Assembly: GCA_018969885.1 (NCBI GenBank)
Contig: JAGWXN010000016.1
Span: forward strand, 1 to 26,294
DNA length: 26,294 bases
Reading direction: 5' to 3'
DNA from: Betaproteobacteria bacterium
GTDB taxonomy: Bacteria > Pseudomonadota > Gammaproteobacteria > Burkholderiales > Burkholderiaceae
Of the stretch, positions 1 through 7,494 are shown one piece after another (the first letter of the stretch is position 1; the number at the start of each line of letters is the position of its first letter). A model generated the notes under the pieces. The model was not told the DNA's origin and made no database searches. It saw only the letters and a list, made by a program, of their open reading frames with translations. The translations under genes and the position numbers were made by a program.

Positions 1-1
1 G

Positions 2-850
2 GAAGGCGTGCCGCGGCTGCTTGCCATGTTCGCGAGGCGCGGCGTTCAGGCCACCTTTCTCTTTAGCGTCGGCCCCGATCACACCGGTTGGGCGCTGCGG
101 CGCGTGTTTCGGCGTGGCTTTCTCTCCAAGGTCTCGCGCACCTCGGTGGTCCGTCACTATGGGCTCCGTACACTTGCGTATGGCGTCCTGATGCCGGGCC
201 CGGATATCGGGCGGCAAGGCGTGGCGCCGATGCGGCAATGCCTGGCCGAGGGCCATGAATGTGGGCTTCATGCCTGGGATCACGTGTACTGGCAGGACAA
301 TGTTCGGTCGCAGGATGCGGCATGGACGCGGGCACAGATGACCCGCGGCTACCACCGGTTCTGCGAGGTGTTTGGTGCGCCGCCCGCCACGCATGGCGCG
401 GCCGGCTGGCAGGTAAATGCTCATGCGTTTTCGCAGATCGATGACTGGGGCATGACCTATGCGTCGGATGGTCGGGGCCGTGGGCCCTATCGGTTGTCGA
501 TCAGCGGTGGGACCTGCGCGCATGTGCAAATTCCCACCACGCTTCCCACCTTCGATGAGCTGATCGGAATCGACGGCGTGAGCGAGGAGAGCGTCGACCT
601 GCCGCTTTTGGCGCGCACGGCGGGCGACACCGATCAGGTGTTCACGCTTCATGCCGAGCTCGAAGGCGCGCTCCTCGCGCCCGCCTTTGAGCGGCTGATC
701 GATGGCTGGCTCGCCCAGGGCCATACACTGGTGTCGGTGGCGGCGCTTGCGCGCACGCTCGATAGCGCCCGCTTGCCGGTGAAGGCGTTTGCCTGGGGCG
801 AGGTGCCCGGCCGAAGCGGCGAGCTGATGATTGAACCGATCGACGCGTAG
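2..850 (+). CDS. arnD: ArnD-like deformylase of the polysaccharide deacetylase family (5' end outside window)
   Basis: In lipid A modification, ArnD removes the formyl group from undecaprenyl-phosphate 4-deoxy-4-formamido-L-arabinose at the inner membrane, so that aminoarabinose can be transferred to lipid A. The reading frame is already open at base 2 and reads EGVPRLL, which matches the ArnD segment just after the metal-binding Asp region. The true start and first NodB motif therefore lie upstream, and the GTG at 8 is not a convincing start. Visible family features are FFSVGPD-like FLFSVGPD, the metal-binding GLHAWDHVYWQ motif, AAGWQ, and the QIPTTLPTFDELIG segment. The stop is at 848-850, and the next gene follows 76 bp later on the same strand. 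No other arn gene is visible, so whether a full aminoarabinose pathway exists cannot be judged here. The family call is firm. Confidence 0.88.
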   Translation, partial: EGVPRLLAMFARRGVQATFLFSVGPDHTGWALRRVFRRGFLSKVSRTSVVRHYGLRTLAYGVLMPGPDIGRQGVAPMRQCLAEGHECGLHAWDHVYWQDNVRSQDAAWTRAQMTRGYHRFCEVFGAPPATHGAAGWQVNAHAFSQIDDWGMTYASDGRGRGPYRLSISGGTCAHVQIPTTLPTFDELIGIDGVSEESVDLPLLARTAGDTDQVFTLHAELEGALLAPAFERLIDGWLAQGHTLVSVAALARTLDSARLPVKAFAWGEVPGRSGELMIEPIDA

Positions 851-926
851 GCGAGCGAGGGCGGTGCGCCATCCCGCCGCGCCCCCACCAGGGGAGAGCG
901 ACCCCGAAAGCAGAGGAGAGCCCGAC

Positions 927-2858
927 ATGGCCAAGGATTTCACCGAGCTCGAAGACAGTAACCGGTCGGGCAATCCCGATCTTCATCAGGTGTCTGATCC
1001 CGCGCGACGGCGCGTGCTGGGCGTGGGCGGGGCAGCGCTCCTGTTTGCGCAGCTTACTGGCGGGTGCGTGAGCGTTCCGGCGGGCGAGGGTCCCGCCACG
1101 GTGCGAGGTCGGCCGGGGTTTGCACCGATCGCACCGGGGATGGGCGACCGTCTGGTGGTGCCAGAAGGCTATGTGGCCCAGGTGATGGCGCCCTGGGGAG
1201 AGCCCGTCGGCATCGCCGGGCAGATGCCGGCCTTTCGCGCCGACGCTTCCAATCCGGCGAGCGACCAGGCGGTACAGCTCGGCATGCATCATGATGGGCT
1301 GCATTTTTTCCCCTTGAACGGTCGCAGCGACCGCGGGGTGCTCGCGATGAATCATGAGTACACCGACGATGGGCTGCTGCACACCGACGGGATGGCGAAC
1401 TGGTCGGCCGAGAAAGTGAAAAAGAGTCAGGCCGCGCACGGGCTGTCGGTGATTGAAGTCGAGCGCCTCGCCGATGGCAGCTGGCGCGTGGTGAGACCCT
1501 CGCCGTATGCGCGGCGCGTCACCATGGCGACCCCCTTTGCATTCGGCGGGCCGGCAGCCGGCCACCCCATGATGCGCACCGCCGCTGATCCGTCGGGCAT
1601 GCAGGTGCTCGGTACGCTCAACAACTGCGCAGCCGGCATGACCCCGTGGGGCACTTATCTGTCGGGCGAGGAGAACTTCGCGGTGTATTTCGATGCCGGG
1701 CGCTCGCCCTCGGCGCATCAGCGGCGCTGGGGCTTGCGCGAGAAGAGCGGTTATCGGTGGGCGGAGTTCGATGAGCGCTTCAACGCCGAGAAGCATCCGA
1801 ATGAGCCTAATCGCTTTGGCTGGGTAGTGGAGCTCGATCCGCTGGACCCCACGTCAACGCCGATCAAGCGCACGGCGCTCGGTCGGGCAGCGCACGAGGG
1901 CGCCTGGGTTGCGGTCACGCGGGAAGGCCGTGCGGTGGTGTATTCGGGCGAGGACGCGCGCTTTGAATATCTCTACCGGTTCGTGAGTCGGGATGTGATC
2001 CGAAAGGCCTCGCCAGGGGTGTCGGCGGCGCGCGCCAATCATGATCTGCTTGATCACGGCACGCTTTACGTCGCGCGCTTCGACGCCAACGGTACCGGAC
2101 GCTGGATACCGCTCGTGCATGGTGAGGGTCCGCTCACCGCTGCCAATGGTTTTGCGGACCAGTCCGAGGTGCTGATCAAGGCGCGGCAGGCTTCGGACGC
2201 GGTGGGAGCCACCCGCATGGATAGACCCGAATGGGTGGCGATCGATCCGATCGACCGCTGGGTTTGCTGCACGCTCACCAACAACAGCGCCCGAGGGGCG
2301 GCGGGCCAGCCTGGGGTGGACGCTGCCAACCCGCGCGAGCGTAACGTGATGGGCCAGATCATCCGCTGGCGCGAGCGCCATGATTTCGACGGCGAGCTGT
2401 TCGAGTGGGAGCACCTGGTACTTGCCGGCGATCCGGCCAACGAGCGAGCGGCCGCGCGCGGCAATATCTCGGGTGATCTGTTTGCATGCCCCGACGGGAT
2501 CGCCTTTGGGCCGATGGGCATTCTCTGGGTGCAGACAGACGCCTCGGCCACCGAGATGCACAAGGGTGAATTTGCGCGAATCGGATCCAATCAGATGCTG
2601 GCCTTCGATGCGCAGAGCGGCCGGTTTCTGCGCTTTCTCACCGGGCCGGTCAATTGCGAAGTCACGGGCGCGGCGTTTACGCCCGATGGCCGCACCCTGT
2701 TTGTAAATATTCAGCACCCGGGCGAGTCGCCGGGGGAACGAAGCGACCCGTCGCGACCGAGACGGTTTTCAAGCTGGCCAGACTTCGCGGCCGAGGGTCG
2801 GCCACGCTCGGCTACCGTGGTGATTCGCAGGCGCGATGGTGGCGTGATCGGCACCTGA
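927..2858 (+). CDS. phoX: PhoX-family alkaline phosphatase (DUF839), Tat-exported
   Basis: PhoX enzymes are secreted phosphomonoesterases using calcium and iron, typically made under phosphate limitation. I chose the ATG at 927 because a good ribosome binding site (AGAGGAGAG, 912-920) precedes it; the in-frame ATG at 831 lies inside arnD. The product is 643 aa. The N-terminus has a twin-arginine signal: Arg27-Arg28-Arg29 in ARRRVLG followed by a hydrophobic stretch to about residue 43. Family signatures are MNHEYTDDG and the NNCAAGMTPWGTYLSGEE motif with Cys234, matching the iron-binding Cys segment of PhoX. Later segments such as FACPDGIAFGPMGILWVQTD also fit. A Cys at 47 (LTGGC) could be a weak lipobox, so a Tat lipoprotein is possible. 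No PHO box was identified by eye in the short gap upstream. Confidence 0.92.
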   Translation: MAKDFTELEDSNRSGNPDLHQVSDPARRRVLGVGGAALLFAQLTGGCVSVPAGEGPATVRGRPGFAPIAPGMGDRLVVPEGYVAQVMAPWGEPVGIAGQMPAFRADASNPASDQAVQLGMHHDGLHFFPLNGRSDRGVLAMNHEYTDDGLLHTDGMANWSAEKVKKSQAAHGLSVIEVERLADGSWRVVRPSPYARRVTMATPFAFGGPAAGHPMMRTAADPSGMQVLGTLNNCAAGMTPWGTYLSGEENFAVYFDAGRSPSAHQRRWGLREKSGYRWAEFDERFNAEKHPNEPNRFGWVVELDPLDPTSTPIKRTALGRAAHEGAWVAVTREGRAVVYSGEDARFEYLYRFVSRDVIRKASPGVSAARANHDLLDHGTLYVARFDANGTGRWIPLVHGEGPLTAANGFADQSEVLIKARQASDAVGATRMDRPEWVAIDPIDRWVCCTLTNNSARGAAGQPGVDAANPRERNVMGQIIRWRERHDFDGELFEWEHLVLAGDPANERAAARGNISGDLFACPDGIAFGPMGILWVQTDASATEMHKGEFARIGSNQMLAFDAQSGRFLRFLTGPVNCEVTGAAFTPDGRTLFVNIQHPGESPGERSDPSRPRRFSSWPDFAAEGRPRSATVVIRRRDGGVIGT

Positions 2859-2901
2859 GCGCCGCCGGCCCGTTCCCTGCGCGCGCACACGAACCGCTTG
2901 T

Positions 2902-3454
2902 TCAGAGCCGCGTGCGCAGCGACCAGATCTCGGGAAACAGCACGGTGTCGAGCATTCGGCGCAGATAGCCCACGCCCGCGGTGCCACCGGTGCCGCGCTT
3001 AAAGCCGATCACCCGCTCCACTGTGGTGAGATGCCGGAAGCGCCACAGGCGAAACGCATCCTCGAGGTCGGCGAGCTCTTCGCCAAGCTGGTAGAGATCC
3101 CAGTGGGCTTCGGGATCGCGGTAGATCACGAGCCACGCGGCCTCCACCTCGGGGTCGGCGCGATAAGGTTCGCGCCAGTCCCGCTCACAGGCGGCATGCG
3201 GGACCGCGATGCCGCGCCGCGCAAGCAGCCGCAGGCTTTCGTCATAGAGCGAGGGAGAGCGGCGCCTGTGCGGTGAGGATGGCATCGAGCCGCAGATAGT
3301 CGGTGTAGGTCATCCCCGGTGGCGCACCCGGGAGGGGTTCGTGCGGGCCCGCCGGGTGGCTTGCGACCCGTGCGCGGTCGGCGGCCGGAGAGGGTGCCGT
3401 ATCGGCCGGTTGCGAGGGCTCTGCGCTGTGGCCGAAGGGACAGCCGCCAGGCAT
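2902..3454 (-). pseudogene. kynA: Tryptophan 2,3-dioxygenase remnant: internal deletion with frame change
   Basis: TDO is the heme enzyme that opens the tryptophan indole ring to N-formylkynurenine. Two pieces of one TDO are present in different frames. The N-terminal piece starts at ATG 3454 (MPGGCPFGH), runs through [20 protein letters not shown] to about 3254, then hits a stop at 3244-3242. The C-terminal piece begins in another frame at about 3255 with [15 protein letters not shown], includes [20 protein letters not shown], and ends at 2902. Between PLS and SLYDE a normal TDO has well over 100 residues, including the HDEMLF-type distal heme pocket and much of the substrate site; all are absent. 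The proximal heme-ligand His and the GTGG loop remain. Short CGCTCT repeats flank the junction. The product cannot be an active TDO as written. An in-frame TTG at 3508 is a less likely start. An assembly collapse remains possible. Confidence 0.85.
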
Positions 3455-3511
3455 TTCACGCCATGGTGACAGGATGTCGCTCAGTGGGTCGAACCGATCC
3501 TGACCCAATGA

Positions 3512-4861
3512 TCACTGAAACCGGGCGTGCAGGCGCAGCGCGAACACATCCACCGGCCCACGGCTGGCGTTGTAGGCGGGGTTCTGAATGCGTTGATAGT
3601 CACCGGTCAGCCAGAGGCCTTTCGTCACAGCCCAGCTGTAGAAGCCCTCGAATATTTTTTCCGGTTTGTACTGCAGCTGACCGTCGCCGATGAAAAACGA
3701 GATGCCGCCGGCCGCGAGAAATCGACGGCGATCGGCCGACAGATGGTTCGTCATGAGCGACAGGCCCACGGTATCGGAGTCGCGCCCCCACGCGGTGCCA
3801 TTGATCAGCACACCCGCCGACAGCGAGCTGTCCACCTCGGTGAAGGCGTAGGTCTCGGTTTGGCCGTCCGAGCGCATGCCGCGAAAGAAAATGCCGGCCT
3901 GGTCGTTGATGGCCTGCTCGAGGTTGACGCCAAGGCCTTGTTTGATCTTTTCACCCCGTCTGACATTAAAGATGGTCTGCCGGTCTGCCGGCTGATTGAC
4001 GAGGAGATCGTTGGTCGCGTCGTTAAAGCTTGCCAGCACCGCGCGGTTTCGATAGGCCAGAACCCGCAGCGTGCCGGGCTGCTGGCTGATGGTGTAGGAG
4101 CGCTCGATTTCGATCTGATCCCCGAAGTGCTTGTGAAGATTGAAGTCCAGCGCCAGGCCATTGGGCTCTCTGGGACCCGTCATGCGGCCCACGCGAAATG
4201 CCCACTCTGCGCGATACCACTCGAGGGCAAAGCCCCAGCCAAAGCCTCGGGCATCGGCGGCGTAGTCCCATGATGAGTAGGTCCAGTTACCCCAGTTCAT
4301 GAACTGAGTACGAGGGTCTTTCGCATAACGGTTGTCATCGAAAACGTCGAGGGTCGAAAAATTTCCGACGGTCAACACCGTCCGGTCTCGATCGGCGGGA
4401 CCCGCCATCTGATTGAGATCGGCGTCAATCCTGATGGGTCCCCCGCCCTGATTCCAGGTTTGCCGCAGGAAGAGTCGCTGACGATAGGCGGTGGGTGTCC
4501 AGCCTGCTGCCCGGGTAATTTCACCGTTGGTGAACCCCCCTAGGCCCACCAGGTTCCCGGTGAACGGAACGCCCGCAGCCACCTCCGGATTGAAATAGAG
4601 TTCCCCGCCCGACCAGAGGCGTGTGCCCCAGTGCGCGGTGAGCGACAGGGTGAACATCTGATCGGCACCGGGACCGAGGCTGTTCGGACCGGAATATGCG
4701 GAGCGGAAGGCGGGGTGCCGCTGCCAGTTGTAGGTTGCCTGATAGCGGGCGGTGGTGTCCTCGTAGTCGGGCTCTGCATGCACAGAGACCGCCGGGAGAA
4801 GACCGAGTAGGACCACGGCAAGTGCGGTTGACGCGTTAATGGGGTTTTGTCCAGTGATCAC
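3512..4861 (-). CDS. OprB-type carbohydrate-selective porin, outer membrane
   Basis: This 449-aa protein has the features of the OprB/carbohydrate porin family, outer-membrane beta-barrels that admit sugars or other small solutes. A hydrophobic segment (about residues 13-27) ends in VHA before EPDYED, fitting signal peptidase I cleavage after residue 29. The mature part is rich in alternating aromatic and polar stretches, with family-like segments MFTLSLTAHWGTRLWSGGE, NLVGLGGFTNGE, RLFLRQTW, LTVGNFSTLDVFDDNRYA, and a closing strand GPVDVFALRLHARF one residue before the stop. The start is a GTG at 4861; no upstream ATG or GTG exists before the in-frame stop at 4924. The signal peptide n-region has no Lys or Arg, which is unusual and leaves some doubt about the exact start. 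The tryptophan dioxygenase remnant lies directly downstream. The substrate is not predictable from sequence. Confidence 0.85.
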   Translation of the reverse strand: MITGQNPINASTALAVVLLGLLPAVSVHAEPDYEDTTARYQATYNWQRHPAFRSAYSGPNSLGPGADQMFTLSLTAHWGTRLWSGGELYFNPEVAAGVPFTGNLVGLGGFTNGEITRAAGWTPTAYRQRLFLRQTWNQGGGPIRIDADLNQMAGPADRDRTVLTVGNFSTLDVFDDNRYAKDPRTQFMNWGNWTYSSWDYAADARGFGWGFALEWYRAEWAFRVGRMTGPREPNGLALDFNLHKHFGDQIEIERSYTISQQPGTLRVLAYRNRAVLASFNDATNDLLVNQPADRQTIFNVRRGEKIKQGLGVNLEQAINDQAGIFFRGMRSDGQTETYAFTEVDSSLSAGVLINGTAWGRDSDTVGLSLMTNHLSADRRRFLAAGGISFFIGDGQLQYKPEKIFEGFYSWAVTKGLWLTGDYQRIQNPAYNASRGPVDVFALRLHARFQ

Positions 4862-4920
4862 GGGGCTGTTCCCGCGCAGGAAGTGTAATAGAAGGAGGGA
4901 GGAGGCTATCGCGTGAATGT

Positions 4921-4934
4921 TTCATCGAGATGAA
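4921..4934. promoter_or_regulatory. Small perfect inverted repeat upstream of the porin gene
   Basis: TTCATC-GA-GATGAA is a 6-bp perfect inverted repeat in the 192-bp gap between the divergent porin and membrane/spermidine-synthase genes. It lies 60 bp upstream of the porin GTG. It could be an operator for either gene. No known regulator consensus was recognised, and a 6-bp repeat can occur by chance. Confidence 0.25.
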
Positions 4935-4997
4935 CGCGTCGCAATCGCGTCACGCGTGCGCCCAACCGAATGACACGCGCGCAGCTGGAACCCGACT

Positions 4998-5026
4998 GTG
5001 ACAGCGTGGGCGGGCAGGGGTAGAGT
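4998..5026 (+). promoter_or_regulatory. Candidate sigma-70 promoter for the membrane/spermidine-synthase-like gene
   Basis: A GTGACA -35-like hexamer (4998-5003) is followed after exactly 17 bp by TAGAGT (5021-5026), a -10-like hexamer. Transcription would begin near 5033, leaving a leader of about 20 nt that carries an AAGG ribosome binding site (5044-5047) before the ATG at 5054. Spacing is ideal and each hexamer has two mismatches to consensus or fewer. Confidence 0.45.
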
Positions 5027-5053
5027 GCTCGCCGACTTTAACGAAGGCCGCTC

Positions 5054-7297
5054 ATGACCCCGGACGCCCGACCCCTTTCCCGCTTGTCGATCGTGCTGCT
5101 GTTTGGCCTCACCATTTTTGTCAGCGCGTTTCTGCTGTTCCAGGTGCAGCCGATGGTGAGCAAAGCGATCCTGCCGTGGTTTGGCGGCGGGCCTGCGGTG
5201 TGGACGGCGGCGATGCTGTTCTTCCAGTGCGTGCTGTTTGGCGGGTATCTGTATGCGCATGCGCTCGGTACCATTTCCTCGCCCAGGCGTCAGGCGATCA
5301 TTCACCTGGTGCTCCTGGCGGTGGCCGCGGTGTTTGCCCGCTGGGTGGTACCCGATGCGGCGTTACGGCCGAGCGGCGACGAGGCACCGGTGGGCCGCAT
5401 CGTGTGGATCCTCACGGCGACCGTGGGCCTGCCCTACTTCTGTCTGGCGAGCACCGGGCCACTCCTTCAGCACTGGTTTGCGCGCGGCGGCGCGGGCGGC
5501 TCGGTCTACCGGCTCTATGCGCTCTCGAACGTCGGGTCGCTTCTTGCGCTGCTGTCGTTTCCCTATCTCTTTGAGCCGTGGTTTGATCTGCCCACCATCG
5601 GCTCGGGCTGGACCTGGGGATTCTGGCTGTTTGCCGCGGCCTGCGCGCTGATCGCGGTGATGCAGGCGAAGGCTGTTCCTGTCACCGCGGCTGCCGGCGC
5701 GGCGGGCGGGACTGGGGCACAGAAGTCGGCTTCGCACGCCGTCGGGCAGAGGGCGAGCTGGGGCGAGCGGGCTGGCTGGGTGTTGCTGCCGGCACTCGCC
5801 TCGATGCTCTTTATTGCCACGACGGATCATGCCAGCCACGACATCGCGCCCGAACCGCGGCTGTGGATCCTCACGCTGTCGCTCTACCTGCTGTCCTTCA
5901 TCGTGAGCTTTGACCATCCGCGCTGGTATCGCGCGGGGTGGGTGGCTGCGGCGGCGCTCGGGTCGGTGCTGTTTATCGCGGGGCGCCATGCGATCCCGGA
6001 GCTCTTTGGCGGCTATTGGGGGTATGGGCTGTCGGAGTTACGCTGGATTCATGGCGGGATGTTGTTCCTGGTCTGCTTTGTGTGCCATGGTGAGCTCTAC
6101 CGGAGGCGACCGGCGGACACGTCGCAGCTGACGGGCTACTACCTGTGGATGTCGTTCGGGGGCGCGTGCGGCGGCCTCTTCGTGGCGCTGGTTGCCACCC
6201 ATCTGTTCAATGATTTTTATGAGTGGTCGATCGGACTTGCCGCAGCGGCGGCGCTCTGTGTGCTGGTGATCGACAGGGAAATCCGGGGCCGGTCGGGTGC
6301 AGCCGGCGGCGCTCCGGTCCGCCCGGCCGGTGGCGTGATCGCGCCTCGCCGGCGAGCCGTCACCTGGGCGGTGCTGATCGTCTGCACCGGGCTCGCCTTC
6401 TGGTGGGACAACCCGCTTCGCGGCCGCCTGTCCTACATGGACGGTGCGGTGGAGACGACGCTTGATCAGACGCGTAATTTCTACGGCGTGGTGGTGGTGC
6501 GCGAGCGCCGCTTTGCCGCGGATCCTTCTCGTGACCACCGCGTGTTCTACAGCGGCCAGATCACCCATGGCCTGCAGTTTCTCGCGCCCGAGCGATTGCG
6601 CGCGCCGCTCAGCTATTACGGGCCCGACAGCGGCGTGGGCGAAACCTATCGCTACCTGATGGCGCGCAGTCCCGCGGTCGATGTGGCGATCGTGGGGCTG
6701 GGTGCGGGTGCGCTCGCAAGCTATGCGCGGGCCGGCGACCGGTATGATTTTTTCGAGATCAATCCCGAGGTTGAGCGGGTGGCGCGCGCCTGGTTCACCT
6801 ATTTGCCGCAGGCGCCGGCCGCCGAGCTGCGGGTGATCACGGGCGATGCACGGCTCAAGATGGAGCAACTCCCGCCCGAGCGCCGCTACGACATGATCGT
6901 GCTCGATGCCTTCAGTGGCGGCTCGGTCCCCGTGCATCTGCTCACCCGAGAGGCGTTTGCGGTCTATGCCCGTCACCTGAAACCCGACGGGTTTCTGGTG
7001 GTGCACATCACCAACGCCTATCTGAATCTGTACCCGGTGGTGATGCGTCAGGCCGAAGCGCTGGGCATGAAGGTGCGAAGCCGCTTCCAGGACAAGGATC
7101 CCGATCGGTTCATCCGCGAAAACCACTACATGATCCTCACGCGCGATGACCGGTATCTGAGCGCCTATCCGTCGGTGGATCGTCCGCTGCTCGATGCCCA
7201 GGGCCGGGTGGTGGGGACGCGCAAATATGACATCCCCGGTGTGGGGCTCTGGACCGATCACTTCAGCAGCATCACGCCGCTCGAGTGGCGCGACTGA
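5054..7297 (+). CDS. Fused multi-pass membrane / spermidine synthase-like protein
   Basis: A 747-aa two-part protein. Roughly residues 1-450 are very hydrophobic, with about ten or more membrane segments (for example around 12-30, 49-68, 78-95, 115-135, 150-170, 180-200, then several more to about 455). From about residue 470 onward a soluble domain resembles the spermidine synthase/SAM-dependent methyltransferase fold: FYGVVVV near the start, YSGQITHGLQF, the Gly-rich VDVAIVGLGAGALASYA loop, acidic FFEINPEVERVA, and RYDMIVLDAFSGGSVPVHLLT. Such proteins are usually annotated as fused MFS/spermidine synthase; their reaction is not established, and I would not call it a proven polyamine enzyme. 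The start ATG has an AAGG site 6 nt upstream and a likely promoter just before it. It stands alone between a divergent porin gene and hyuA. Confidence 0.85.
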   Translation: MTPDARPLSRLSIVLLFGLTIFVSAFLLFQVQPMVSKAILPWFGGGPAVWTAAMLFFQCVLFGGYLYAHALGTISSPRRQAIIHLVLLAVAAVFARWVVPDAALRPSGDEAPVGRIVWILTATVGLPYFCLASTGPLLQHWFARGGAGGSVYRLYALSNVGSLLALLSFPYLFEPWFDLPTIGSGWTWGFWLFAAACALIAVMQAKAVPVTAAAGAAGGTGAQKSASHAVGQRASWGERAGWVLLPALASMLFIATTDHASHDIAPEPRLWILTLSLYLLSFIVSFDHPRWYRAGWVAAAALGSVLFIAGRHAIPELFGGYWGYGLSELRWIHGGMLFLVCFVCHGELYRRRPADTSQLTGYYLWMSFGGACGGLFVALVATHLFNDFYEWSIGLAAAAALCVLVIDREIRGRSGAAGGAPVRPAGGVIAPRRRAVTWAVLIVCTGLAFWWDNPLRGRLSYMDGAVETTLDQTRNFYGVVVVRERRFAADPSRDHRVFYSGQITHGLQFLAPERLRAPLSYYGPDSGVGETYRYLMARSPAVDVAIVGLGAGALASYARAGDRYDFFEINPEVERVARAWFTYLPQAPAAELRVITGDARLKMEQLPPERRYDMIVLDAFSGGSVPVHLLTREAFAVYARHLKPDGFLVVHITNAYLNLYPVVMRQAEALGMKVRSRFQDKDPDRFIRENHYMILTRDDRYLSAYPSVDRPLLDAQGRVVGTRKYDIPGVGLWTDHFSSITPLEWRD

Positions 7298-7355
7298 CGC
7301 GGCGTCATGGAGTGGAATTGCGGCCCCTGGTGCGTGAGGGGGCTGCGCTACACTG

Positions 7356-7377
7356 CCCGGCGCTGGGTGGCGCCGGG
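7356..7377 (+). terminator. Strong GC hairpin after the membrane/spermidine-synthase gene
   Basis: CCCGGCGC (7356-7363), loop TGGGTG, GCGCCGGG (7370-7377) form a perfect 8-bp stem in the 197-bp gap before hyuA. Only TT follows, not a true U-tract, so it is an imperfect intrinsic terminator or a transcript-stabilising hairpin. A weaker GCCCC/GGGGC pairing lies just upstream (about 7323-7343), and TGACGC-G-GCGTCA overlaps the preceding stop codon. I see no clear promoter for hyuA in this gap. Confidence 0.4.
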
Positions 7378-7494
7378 TTGGCGTCTCGCTCATGGTGACG
7401 GGGCGTGGCCGTGCGCGGCGGTTCGGGGCTTCATCTCGGATCCGCGCGCCCGCTCACCCGCCTCCGCTTGGATCTTCTCTCCCGGACTACGCTC

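Noticed and set aside
831..926. Upstream in-frame ATG for phoX
   Set aside because: It lies inside the arnD end, gives an Arg/Pro-rich leader, and lacks the strong ribosome binding site that precedes ATG 927.
642..1796. A 384-codon minus-strand frame opposite arnD and phoX
   Set aside because: It spans two recognisable plus-strand genes and has a shadow-type composition.
1854..2717. A 287-codon minus-strand frame inside phoX
   Set aside because: It has no domain and lies wholly opposite conserved PhoX segments.
6038..7393. A 451-codon minus-strand frame opposite the membrane/spermidine-synthase gene
   Set aside because: Its composition is that of a GC-rich shadow frame, with no recognisable motif, and the plus strand encodes clear membrane helices and a SAM-type domain.
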